NCBI GenBank assembly: GCA_947464705.1
Contig: CANHYD010000068.1
Coordinates: 1 to 9,548, forward strand
Direction of reading: 5' to 3'
Length of the DNA: 9,548 nt
From: Verrucomicrobiota bacterium
Lineage (GTDB): Bacteria; Verrucomicrobiota; Verrucomicrobiia; Limisphaerales; UBA9464
The translations under genes and the position numbers were made by a program. How positions within the stretch are numbered: the first letter of the stretch is position 1; each line of letters opens with the position of its first letter. Positions 1-7,323 of the stretch are shown in pieces. The notes under the pieces are model-generated. The model was not told the DNA's origin. It did not search any database and saw nothing but the letters and a program-made list of their open reading frames with translations.

Positions 1-366
1 AGCCACCGGATGTCCTGATCAATCTGGCGGAATCCCCACTCAACGGAGTCAAGGGTCACGGAATTCTCTGGAGGGGTTGTGGGCATGGGATTGGTTGACG
101 GTCCGGTCGTTTGGATAACCTGAACCCCTGCCTAGTGCCACGGGTCGGGCCATCCGTCAAACCGCTGCTCCGATAGGCCCATCCCGGGCACCTCGGTTTT
201 GAGGGAAATCCCGGTTGCCGCCCCAGGAATCCAAGGGTATCGCCAAACCACACGATCGGCCCACCGTATCCACTCCAACGGGAGCACAGCGGTTGAATGG
301 ATTCTCTCGATGCTCGCATCGGGTTTATCGATTCGATCCACGGATCGGTGTCGGTCAAACTCCAAC
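1..366. other. Upstream region with no convincing gene
   Basis: No reading frame here looks like a recognisable protein. On the plus strand one frame is open from base 3 to a TGA at 96-98 and another from base 2 to a TAA at 116-118; either could be the last codons of a gene entering from the left, but neither shows a motif. A possible sigma70-like -35 (TTGACG, 95-100) is followed by weak -10 candidates (GATAAC at 114-119 with a 13-base spacer, or TAACCT at 116-121 with 15). Neither spacing is ideal, so the promoter is only a suggestion. The frame of the large downstream gene stays open back to a TTG at 199, but those 56 extra residues look non-coding in composition and precede a clear signal peptide. 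A minus-strand frame at 132-368 is discussed as a finding. Confidence 0.5.
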
Positions 367-3300
367 ATGATGAACTCCTCGACTGGCTTTCTGCTATTCC
401 TCCTGGCCTTTCTGCCGCTCGGAGCCTCCGCGACCGCCCAGGAGTCCCGCACCATTCCTCCGGCACTCCAACCTTGGGAGTCTTGGGCGACTTGGAACGA
501 CCCGCACCGCCTGTGCCCGACACCCTATTCCGACCCCAAGACGCACCGGTGCTTCTGGCCCTCTCAACTGGAGCTTCAGGTGACCAATTCTGGAGGGCGT
601 TTTGCGATGTCGGTGACGGCCTTCCATGAAACTTGGGTTCCACTGCCCGGTGGGACTGAGATCTGGCCACAGGAAGTCCAAGCTGGGGGCAGGCCGGCGG
701 TCGTGGTGGAACGGGACGGAGTTCCTACAGTGCGGGTGGCGGCGGGCGACACGCGCCTGGAAGGACGCTTCCGATGGAGCGAACTGCCCCAGAATTTGCG
801 CATCCCCCCCTCCCTGGGAATCCTGACCCTCAGCCGGGACGGCAAAGGGGTGGACAACCCCGCCTGGGACGCTCAAGGACTGCTCTGGCTCCGGCGCGAT
901 GGGTCCACCGAGACCGCGGAGCGCAACTTCTTGGGGGTGAAACTCTTTTCCGTTCTCGAAGATGGCATCCCTCTTTGGTGGCGCCAGGAGGTCGAGTTGA
1001 CCGTCGCCGGCAAGAGCCGCGAGGAGGATTTGGGAACCCTGCTGCCCGAAGGATGGAAGCTGGCGGCGATCCAGTCGCCCATCCCCCTCAGCGTGGACGA
1101 CTCAGGCCATGCGAAGGCCCAGGTGCGAGCCGGCACGTGGACCTTCCGCGTCGAAGCCTTCCGTGTGGACAACCCTCGGGAGATCCAATTTGCCCGTGGG
1201 ACCCGGAAGACCGCCGCCGAGGCGCTGGTCGCCTTCCGAGCTCGGCCCGATTTCCGGGTCTTGGAGTTCATCGGACCGCCGGCCATCGATCCGTCGCAAA
1301 GCTACTTTCCCAAAGCTTGGCAAGGCCTGCCCGTGTACCGCTGGGATACTGCCACACCCGTGCGGTTGGTGGAGCGGATGCGGGGCATGGGCACCCAGAA
1401 ACCCGCGGGGCTGAGCATCGTGCGGGAAATGTGGCTCGACGAAGGCGGTCATGGCCTGACCTTCCAGGACCACATTTCCGGGCAGATGCAGCAGGTCTGG
1501 CGTCTCGATGCCGCCGAGGGCCAGGAGTTGGGATCGGTACGCAGCGGTGGCGAAGGTCAGCTCATCACCCGCAATCCGCAGAACGGCGCCATCGGAGTCG
1601 AACTCCGTTCCCGGAATGTTGAAGTGGAAGCCCTTGGCCGGTTGTCCAACACGACCACCTTGCCAGCGACTGGCTGGCGCTCGGATGCCGAGTCGGTTCG
1701 CGTGACCTTGCACCTGCCCCCCGGCTGGAGACTCTTCGCGCTCTTCGGGGCCGATTGGGTCCAAGGTGACTGGCTCACCGCTTGGACGCTGCTGGATTTG
1801 TTTTTGCTGCTGATCTTCACCTTGGCGGTCTTCCGGATCCGGGGTTGGTCCACCGCGCTCCTGGCCTTTGCCGCCTTCGGTCTCTCCTACCACGAGCACG
1901 GCGCGCCCCGCTACCTGTGGCTCCTGCTGTTGGTGCCCATCGCTCTCGAACCCCATATCCCTCAAGGCCTGGGTCGCCGTCTGCTGCGGATCGCGCAACT
2001 GATCTCCATCGGTACTTTGCTCTTCTTTCTGGTGCCCTTCCTCACCCGGCAAATCCAGCAGGCGCTGTACCCGCAACTCGAAAGGACCGAAGTCACTCCC
2101 GCGCCCATCCCGGTGGAAACAGTGACCATGGACAGCGCCGTGGCCGCGCAACCCGACCGTGGGCCTTCCCCGCTTCCGACCGTGGCCGGCAAAGCCGCGA
2201 TCTCCGCCCAGTTGGGGCGCCGCTACGGGTTGCTCTCCATGGAATCGAACCTCGCGGATACTCAGGCCGCACCCACCGCTTCACAGGCCGGCTTTGAAAA
2301 CCTCCGCCAGGACGTCAAGGCTCGTATCCAAACCGGACCCGGGCTTCCAGAGTGGTCGTGGCGCTCCGTCAGTTTTGGTTGGAAAGGACCGGTCCAAGGC
2401 TCTCAGCGGTTGCACCCTGTGCTGATTCCGCTACCGGTCGAACGCGTGCTCACCGTCTTGCGCACCGTGTTGCTGGTAGCTCTCGGGGCCACATTGCTTC
2501 GGGCTGGCCGGTTGAGCCGAATCTCCGTGCCTCCCGCGGTCTCCGGCTCGACCGGGACGAGGGCCGCAGCGGTTGCGGCGGCCACGGTCCTGCTGAGCGC
2601 GTCTCTTGTCACGCCCCCCCCGCTTCAGGCTGCTGAGGTTCCGACAACAGGGACCCCGACCGCGCAACCCTCGCTGGTGCCACCGGCCACGACAACCGCG
2701 GCCATGAGCGGGATTCCCGACACGGCCACACTGGAGACCTTGAGGCAGCGGTTGCTGGAGAAATCCGACGCCTTCCCGAACGCAGCCAACATCCCGGCTG
2801 TCTCCCTGAGCCTCAACGGACAGCAACTCCGAATGGAGGTCGAAGTCCACTGCGCCGCCGAAACGGCCATTCCGCTGCCCGGACGCCTACCGGCCTACTC
2901 GCCGCTCTCGGTCGTCGTCAACGGACGCTGGTCCGCCGCCCTGCGTCGAGACGACGGCTACCTGTGGGTCGTGTTGCCGCCGGGGGTGCATCGGGTCCGG
3001 GTGGAAGCCTTGCTGACCAGCGTCGGTGACTGGGAGTGGACCTACCTGCTCAAGCCGCGTCAGGTGCGCATCGACGCCCCGGACTGGACGGTGGTCGGAG
3101 TGCGTCCCGATGGCGTTCCGGAACAGCAGGTATTCTTCGCGCCGAAGCAAAAGATCGTCGTTGCGGCCGCCAGCTATGAACGCCAGGAACTCCAGCCCAT
3201 CGTGGCCGTGGAGCGCCGTCTGGAACTGGGATTGCAGTGGCAACTCCGCACCGTGATCCACCGCCTCTCGCCCGTCGGAAAGGCCATCTCGCTGCGCATC

Positions 3301-4626
3301 CCCCTCTTGGCCGGCGAGAATGTGCTGACACAAGGCCGGGTCGTGCAGGACAGCGGCATGGAGGTACGACTCGGCGCACAAGACACCCAACTCTCTTGGG
3401 AGAGCAGCCTGGCACCGGTCGATGCTCTCACCTTGTCCACGCGGACCAACGACACCTGGGTGGAACGTTGGCACCTGGTCGCGTCGCCGGTCTGGAACGT
3501 GTCGTTGTCGGGACTGGCACCGGTGTTCGATGCGCGAATCAACGAGTTGGAGCCGATCTGGCAACCGTGGCCCGGGGAGACGGTGAACCTGAAGATCCAT
3601 CGCCCCGAGGCCATTGCCGGTGCGACGGTCACTGTCCACCGGGCAATCCACGAGGTGACGGTGGGACAACGCCAACGGCTCTCCACGCTCCATCTTTCCA
3701 TCCGCTGCAGCCTGGGCGAGGACTTCCTCATCGACCTGCCCGCCGAGGCCGACATCACCCGTCTCACCCATCTGGGCCAAGAAATCCCGGTGCGTCGCGA
3801 AGGCTCGAAACTGGTGATCCCCCTGCGGCCTGGCGAGCAGATGCTCTCGATCGGTTGGAAAGAGAACCGACCGTTGGGCTTCCGGGCCGACAATGGGACT
3901 GTGCGGTTGCCAGTGGAGAGCGCGAACATCCAGAGCTCTCTGGGCGTGGGAGAAGACCGTTGGGTTCTGTGGGCCTCGGGGCCCCGGCGCGGGCCAGCCG
4001 TGCGTTTCTGGGTGATCCTATTGACTTCCCTCCTGACGGCTTTGGCCCTGGGCCGCATCCCCGGTTCTCCGCTGCGCTCGCTGCAGTGGATGCTCCTAAT
4101 GATCGGGCTGACCCAAGCACCGCTTCTGGGAGCCTTCACGGTGGTGGTCTGGTTCTTCGTGCTGCGCTGGCGTGGGCATGAGCGATTCCAGACGCTGCAC
4201 TGGTTGGCCTACGATGGAGCCCAGTTGCTGCTGGTGGCGCTGACGGCGGCGACGGTGGGAATCTTACTCTTCGCGGTCAGTGCCGGCCTCTTGGGCAACC
4301 CCAAGATGTTCATCTTGGGCAACGGCTCCACGAGCACTCTCCTGCGTTGGTTCCAAGCGCGGAGCGAGGGTCCGACTCTGCCGGTCTGCGCCGGCTTCTC
4401 TGTGTCGATCTGGTGGTATCGCTTTGCGATGCTGCTGTGGGCCCTCTGGCTGGCAGTCTCGGCGTTGGGTTGGTTGAGTGCGGCTTGGAAGAGCTTCGCT
4501 TCGGGAGGGTTTTTCCGACGCCGGCCCCAGCGCACACCCCCAGCGACCTCGAGCGTCCCAGCACCGCCCCTGATCGCACCAAAACCGCCGGTGCCTCCGA
4601 CCCCGTCCGATGCGTCCGGGGTTTAA
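367..4626 (+). CDS. Giant two-half envelope protein, signal peptide, two beta-rich regions and two membrane clusters; unknown function
   Basis: I do not recognise a named family; the roughly 1419-residue product looks like an uncharacterised inner-membrane/periplasmic protein. The start is put at the tandem ATG codons at 367 and 370 because a typical signal peptide follows at once (hydrophobic FLLFLLAFLPLG, cleavage near ATA-QES, residue 24). No good Shine-Dalgarno sequence is visible. Order, in residues: a motif with two cysteines (C50, C62) just after the signal; beta-rich extracytoplasmic region about 65-465; hydrophobic helices near 470-491, 494-508, 516-528 and 545-559; a loop containing a GPGLPEWSWRSVSFGWKGP stretch; another helix near 690-712; a second signal-like hydrophobic segment at 732-750; a second beta-rich region about 756-1209; four helices near 1213-1229, 1241-1266, 1286-1308 and 1347-1370; and a proline-rich tail. 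Residues 67-135 and 812-884 resemble each other, suggesting an internal duplication. It lies upstream of an acyltransferase gene pair on the same strand, so a role in envelope polysaccharide assembly or modification is possible but only inferred. That it is a real gene is nearly certain; its function is unknown. Confidence 0.9.
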   Translation: MMNSSTGFLLFLLAFLPLGASATAQESRTIPPALQPWESWATWNDPHRLCPTPYSDPKTHRCFWPSQLELQVTNSGGRFAMSVTAFHETWVPLPGGTEIWPQEVQAGGRPAVVVERDGVPTVRVAAGDTRLEGRFRWSELPQNLRIPPSLGILTLSRDGKGVDNPAWDAQGLLWLRRDGSTETAERNFLGVKLFSVLEDGIPLWWRQEVELTVAGKSREEDLGTLLPEGWKLAAIQSPIPLSVDDSGHAKAQVRAGTWTFRVEAFRVDNPREIQFARGTRKTAAEALVAFRARPDFRVLEFIGPPAIDPSQSYFPKAWQGLPVYRWDTATPVRLVERMRGMGTQKPAGLSIVREMWLDEGGHGLTFQDHISGQMQQVWRLDAAEGQELGSVRSGGEGQLITRNPQNGAIGVELRSRNVEVEALGRLSNTTTLPATGWRSDAESVRVTLHLPPGWRLFALFGADWVQGDWLTAWTLLDLFLLLIFTLAVFRIRGWSTALLAFAAFGLSYHEHGAPRYLWLLLLVPIALEPHIPQGLGRRLLRIAQLISIGTLLFFLVPFLTRQIQQALYPQLERTEVTPAPIPVETVTMDSAVAAQPDRGPSPLPTVAGKAAISAQLGRRYGLLSMESNLADTQAAPTASQAGFENLRQDVKARIQTGPGLPEWSWRSVSFGWKGPVQGSQRLHPVLIPLPVERVLTVLRTVLLVALGATLLRAGRLSRISVPPAVSGSTGTRAAAVAAATVLLSASLVTPPPLQAAEVPTTGTPTAQPSLVPPATTTAAMSGIPDTATLETLRQRLLEKSDAFPNAANIPAVSLSLNGQQLRMEVEVHCAAETAIPLPGRLPAYSPLSVVVNGRWSAALRRDDGYLWVVLPPGVHRVRVEALLTSVGDWEWTYLLKPRQVRIDAPDWTVVGVRPDGVPEQQVFFAPKQKIVVAAASYERQELQPIVAVERRLELGLQWQLRTVIHRLSPVGKAISLRIPLLAGENVLTQGRVVQDSGMEVRLGAQDTQLSWESSLAPVDALTLSTRTNDTWVERWHLVASPVWNVSLSGLAPVFDARINELEPIWQPWPGETVNLKIHRPEAIAGATVTVHRAIHEVTVGQRQRLSTLHLSIRCSLGEDFLIDLPAEADITRLTHLGQEIPVRREGSKLVIPLRPGEQMLSIGWKENRPLGFRADNGTVRLPVESANIQSSLGVGEDRWVLWASGPRRGPAVRFWVILLTSLLTALALGRIPGSPLRSLQWMLLMIGLTQAPLLGAFTVVVWFFVLRWRGHERFQTLHWLAYDGAQLLLVALTAATVGILLFAVSAGLLGNPKMFILGNGSTSTLLRWFQARSEGPTLPVCAGFSVSIWWYRFAMLLWALWLAVSALGWLSAAWKSFASGGFFRRRPQRTPPATSSVPAPPLIAPKPPVPPTPSDASGV

Positions 4627-4679
4627 TGGATCGTGCTGGCCGCGGGTTCTTCCGCAAAAGCGTCGTTGTCCCCGGGTGA

Positions 4680-4697
4680 CGGGCCTCCATTGGCCCG
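4680..4697 (+). other. Short inverted repeat in the intergenic gap
   Basis: CGGGCC and GGCCCG form a perfect 6-bp stem around the 6-base loop TCCATT, within the 152-base gap between the giant gene and the MBOAT gene. No T-run follows on either strand, so an intrinsic terminator is not supported. It may be a chance palindrome in GC-rich DNA, or a structure affecting read-through. The rest of the gap (4627-4778) shows no gene and no clear promoter. Confidence 0.25.
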
Positions 4698-4778
4698 CAC
4701 CTCGCTCTGGCTGCGTCTTGCGAAAGAATCCGCTCCGCCATCACTTTCCTCCCCACCGAAGTTGCCACGGCTGAGTCC

Positions 4779-6179
4779 ATGATCTTCAACTCCAACGCGT
4801 TCCTCGCCTTCCTGGCGGTGGTCAGCCTGCTCTATGGGCTGGTCCGTCACCGGGCGAGCCATCGCGACTGGCTGATCCTGGTGGCTAGCCTAGTGTTCTA
4901 CGGCTGGTGGGACTGGCGCTTTCTGGGACTACTGATGCTCACCGGAGGGGTGGATTTCTGGTGCGCCCAACGGATCTCGCTACATACCGACCCCGGCCTC
5001 CGTCGGCGATGGCTCTGGCTGAGCGTGGTGTCCAACCTGGGGACCTTGGGGTTCTTCAAGTATGCCGGATTTTTCGTGGATTCGGCCGCCGCTGCTCTGG
5101 GGCACCTCGGGCTTTCGATCGCTGGACCAGCGCTGAACATCGTCCTGCCCGCAGGCATCTCGTTCTACACCTTCCAGGCCCTGTCCTACACCGTGGATGT
5201 GTATCGGGGACAAGTCGGCGCGGAGCGCAATCCGGTGCGCTACTTCGCGTTCCTCACCTTCTTTCCCCAACTGGTGGCGGGACCCATCGAGCGGGCTTCG
5301 TTTCTCCTACCGCAGTTCCGTCAACCCCGCGAAGTGACCCAGGCCCGGATAGCTCAGGGCATTTGGCTCATTCTGTGGGGGTTCTTCTTGAAGGTGGTGA
5401 TCGCCGATTCTCTGGCTCCGTTGGTGGACCTGGCCTTCGGATCCCGCTCGGCCGGAGGCAGTGTCATTCTCTGGGGCACCCTGGCCTTCGGCGGACAAAT
5501 CTACGGGGACTTCGCCGGCTATTCCGCCATCGCCCGAGGGGTGGCCAACACAATGGGCTTCGAGCTGTCGCCCAACTTCGCGCAGCCGTATCTGGCGCAA
5601 AACATCCAGGAGTTCTGGCGACGCTGGCACCAAAGCTTGTCCACCTGGTTCCGGGACTATGTATACGTGCCTCTGGGCGGCGACCGGAAAGGTTCGGCCC
5701 GGACCTTTTTCAACATCACCGCCACTTTCGTCCTGGCCGGTCTCTGGCACGGCGCCAACTGGACATTCCTCCTGTGGGGACTGTGTCATGGCGTGGCGTT
5801 GGGGGTCTTTCGGCTGTGGCGCTCGTCATCACTCGGGCAACGCCTGCTGATTCCCAAACCCGTGGGCTGGCTCTTGACCCTCGCAGTGGTCTCGCTCGGT
5901 TGGTTGTTTTTCCGGGCCTCGTCGATCGGTCAGGCCTTCGAACTCATCCAGGCAATCGGCAACAAGCCGGCCCCGGCCTGGGCGGCCACGTACGGGATGG
6001 CGGTTGTCCCCGGATTGGCGGCGATCGGATTCTCGGACCTCTTCCATCGACGTTTCCCACCCGAGCTCATCGCGGGCTGGCACTGGCCCCGACGGGCCGC
6101 GATCCAGGGAGTGCTCCTCATCGCCATCATCGTGCAGTGGGGTAAAGCGCCCCCGGGGTTCCTCTACTTCCAATTTTGA
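4779..6179 (+). CDS. MBOAT-family O-acyltransferase, AlgI type
   Basis: This is an integral membrane O-acyltransferase of the MBOAT superfamily, in the AlgI/PatA/DltB branch. Such proteins take an acyl group, usually acetyl, from a cytoplasmic donor and pass it across the membrane to modify an exported polysaccharide or cell-wall polymer. The 466-residue length matches the usual AlgI size of about 460-520. The typical opening (MIFNSNAFLAFLA) and early FYGWWDWRFLGLL stretch are present. Further family marks are FFPQLVAGPIER (161-172), the block RRWHQSLSTWFRDYVYVPLGGDR (281-303) with H284, the active-site block LAGLWHGANWTFLLWG (319-334) with the expected catalytic histidine H324, and the end FLYFQF. 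Many hydrophobic helices span the chain. The ATG start is supported by the family-typical N-terminus; no strong ribosome binding site is seen. The SGNH gene follows 8 bases after the stop, a usual pairing for this family. The polymer acylated cannot be told from the sequence. Confidence 0.96.
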   Translation: MIFNSNAFLAFLAVVSLLYGLVRHRASHRDWLILVASLVFYGWWDWRFLGLLMLTGGVDFWCAQRISLHTDPGLRRRWLWLSVVSNLGTLGFFKYAGFFVDSAAAALGHLGLSIAGPALNIVLPAGISFYTFQALSYTVDVYRGQVGAERNPVRYFAFLTFFPQLVAGPIERASFLLPQFRQPREVTQARIAQGIWLILWGFFLKVVIADSLAPLVDLAFGSRSAGGSVILWGTLAFGGQIYGDFAGYSAIARGVANTMGFELSPNFAQPYLAQNIQEFWRRWHQSLSTWFRDYVYVPLGGDRKGSARTFFNITATFVLAGLWHGANWTFLLWGLCHGVALGVFRLWRSSSLGQRLLIPKPVGWLLTLAVVSLGWLFFRASSIGQAFELIQAIGNKPAPAWAATYGMAVVPGLAAIGFSDLFHRRFPPELIAGWHWPRRAAIQGVLLIAIIVQWGKAPPGFLYFQF

Positions 6180-6187
6180 ACCTCACC

Positions 6188-7282
6188 ATGGCTCCCTTGC
6201 CCGGTTCACAACTCCCGCCCGGCGATTTTCCCAGCCACACCTACGGCTGCAATGGGCGGGATCTCCTGCGGAATCTCGCCGCGACTCTGGGTCTCGTGTT
6301 ACTGGCGGGATTCGCGGCCCTGGCGCTCCTGAAGTCGGGATTGGCCGGCACTCCGGCCCTGCTGGGTAACCCCGACTCCACGATCCTCGCCACCAAGGCC
6401 CGGCTGGCCTCCGGAACCTCCCCGGCCCGGATCGTCTGGGTTGGAGACTCCTCCTGCCTCATCAATGTCGATGTCCCCACGCTGCGTTCCGCCGGGATCG
6501 AGACTGTGAACCTGGGAACCCTGAGCTACTTGGGCATCGATGCCTTCGGGCTACTAGCCCAGCGCTTCTGTCGGGATCGAAGCGGGCTAAAGGTGGTGTT
6601 GGTCGTCCACCCAGAATGCCTGCGCCTGGCTCAAACTTCCGTCGAGCACCGGGAGATCCTCGAGACGGCCCTCGAGCTCCGCCGGCCAGCTTGGAATCTC
6701 CGGCGAGATTCCCTCGCTGCAATGCTGGGATTTGAAGACTTCCGCACGCGATGGATCGACCGCAGCCTTCCCACCCCGCTGAGCGGCAGCCTCGGCCAAC
6801 GCTACGGCTTCACAGGGAACCTCCAGCGAGAACTGCTGGAGACGGGCGGCACCCTGGAAGAGACCGCGCACTACGATCCCCGGACAACTCCCGGATCGGC
6901 AGACTACCGGATCGCTCCCCGGATCCAATCGGAGTGTCGGCGATTCCGAGCCTTGCTGCCCCGCGAAGTCTCCCTCCGCCTGATCCTCTCCCCGGTCCCC
7001 CAATCGCACGCACTCCGACGGCACGAAACGACGGTCTCCGAAATATCGAAATCCCTCGCCGGATGGCTGGAGGCCGACGAAGCCCAAGGCTCTCAGCCGT
7101 GGATCCTTCCCGATGCGGATTTTGGGACACCCACCCATCTCCGTCCCGAGGCCGCCCGGCGCTACACCCGCCAACTCGCCGAAGGGCTCCTATCCCGTCC
7201 AGAGCCGATCCAGTCCGGCTCAACATGGAAGACTCCAGCTCCTGCTGCTCCGGCTCCTGCCGTATTAAACCAACGCCTCTGA
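6188..7282 (+). CDS. Membrane-anchored SGNH-like protein, probable acyltransferase partner of the MBOAT
   Basis: This 364-residue protein resembles the SGNH-fold partners (AlgJ, AlgX, DltD-like) encoded beside MBOAT acyltransferases, which bind or transfer acyl groups on the outer side of the membrane. A single hydrophobic anchor lies near residues 30-49 after a short cytoplasmic head. Block I of the SGNH fold is clear: a beta strand RIVWVG leading to GDS (86-88) with the nucleophile candidate S88. A strand VVLVVHPE lies at 136-143. Near the C-terminus THLRPEAARRYTRQL carries the catalytic-His candidate H317, but the position three residues before it, usually Asp in DxxH, is Thr314; D309 and D311 are the nearest acids. 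The ATG at 6188 is preferred; a TTG at 6176 overlapping the MBOAT stop would add four residues. Close spacing implies co-transcription and translational coupling with the MBOAT gene. The SGNH assignment is good; enzymatic activity is less certain because of the altered Asp-His block. Confidence 0.85.
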   Translation: MAPLPGSQLPPGDFPSHTYGCNGRDLLRNLAATLGLVLLAGFAALALLKSGLAGTPALLGNPDSTILATKARLASGTSPARIVWVGDSSCLINVDVPTLRSAGIETVNLGTLSYLGIDAFGLLAQRFCRDRSGLKVVLVVHPECLRLAQTSVEHREILETALELRRPAWNLRRDSLAAMLGFEDFRTRWIDRSLPTPLSGSLGQRYGFTGNLQRELLETGGTLEETAHYDPRTTPGSADYRIAPRIQSECRRFRALLPREVSLRLILSPVPQSHALRRHETTVSEISKSLAGWLEADEAQGSQPWILPDADFGTPTHLRPEAARRYTRQLAEGLLSRPEPIQSGSTWKTPAPAAPAPAVLNQRL

Positions 7283-7299
7283 ACCCGAGCCGCTGGACG

Positions 7300-7315
7300 T
7301 TCCGCTGAGGCGGAA
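7300..7315. terminator. Possible bidirectional terminator between convergent genes
   Basis: TTCCGC and GCGGAA form a perfect 6-bp stem with loop TGAG, in the 41-base gap between the ends of the SGNH gene and the convergent peptidase gene. The position suits a shared terminator. The flanks are only weakly A/T-rich (AATT on the plus side) with no proper T-run, so its strength is doubtful. Confidence 0.4.
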
Positions 7316-7323
7316 ATTGGCCG

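Noticed and set aside
199..366. Extended N-terminus of the giant protein from a TTG at 199
   Set aside because: The 56 extra residues would bury a clear signal peptide that begins at the ATG pair 367/370.
1102..2151. 349-residue minus-strand frame inside the giant gene, and other long antisense frames at 2887-3780 and 3174-4139
   Set aside because: Shadow frames of a GC-rich gene: rich in Arg, Pro, Gly and Gln, no domain motifs, fully overlapped by a better frame.
4680..4697. Intrinsic terminator after the giant gene
   Set aside because: The stem is only 6 bp and no T-run follows; reported only as an inverted repeat.
4907..6145. 412-residue plus-strand frame within the MBOAT gene
   Set aside because: The overlapping frame carries the complete AlgI motif set; this one is Arg/Gly/Pro-rich shadow.
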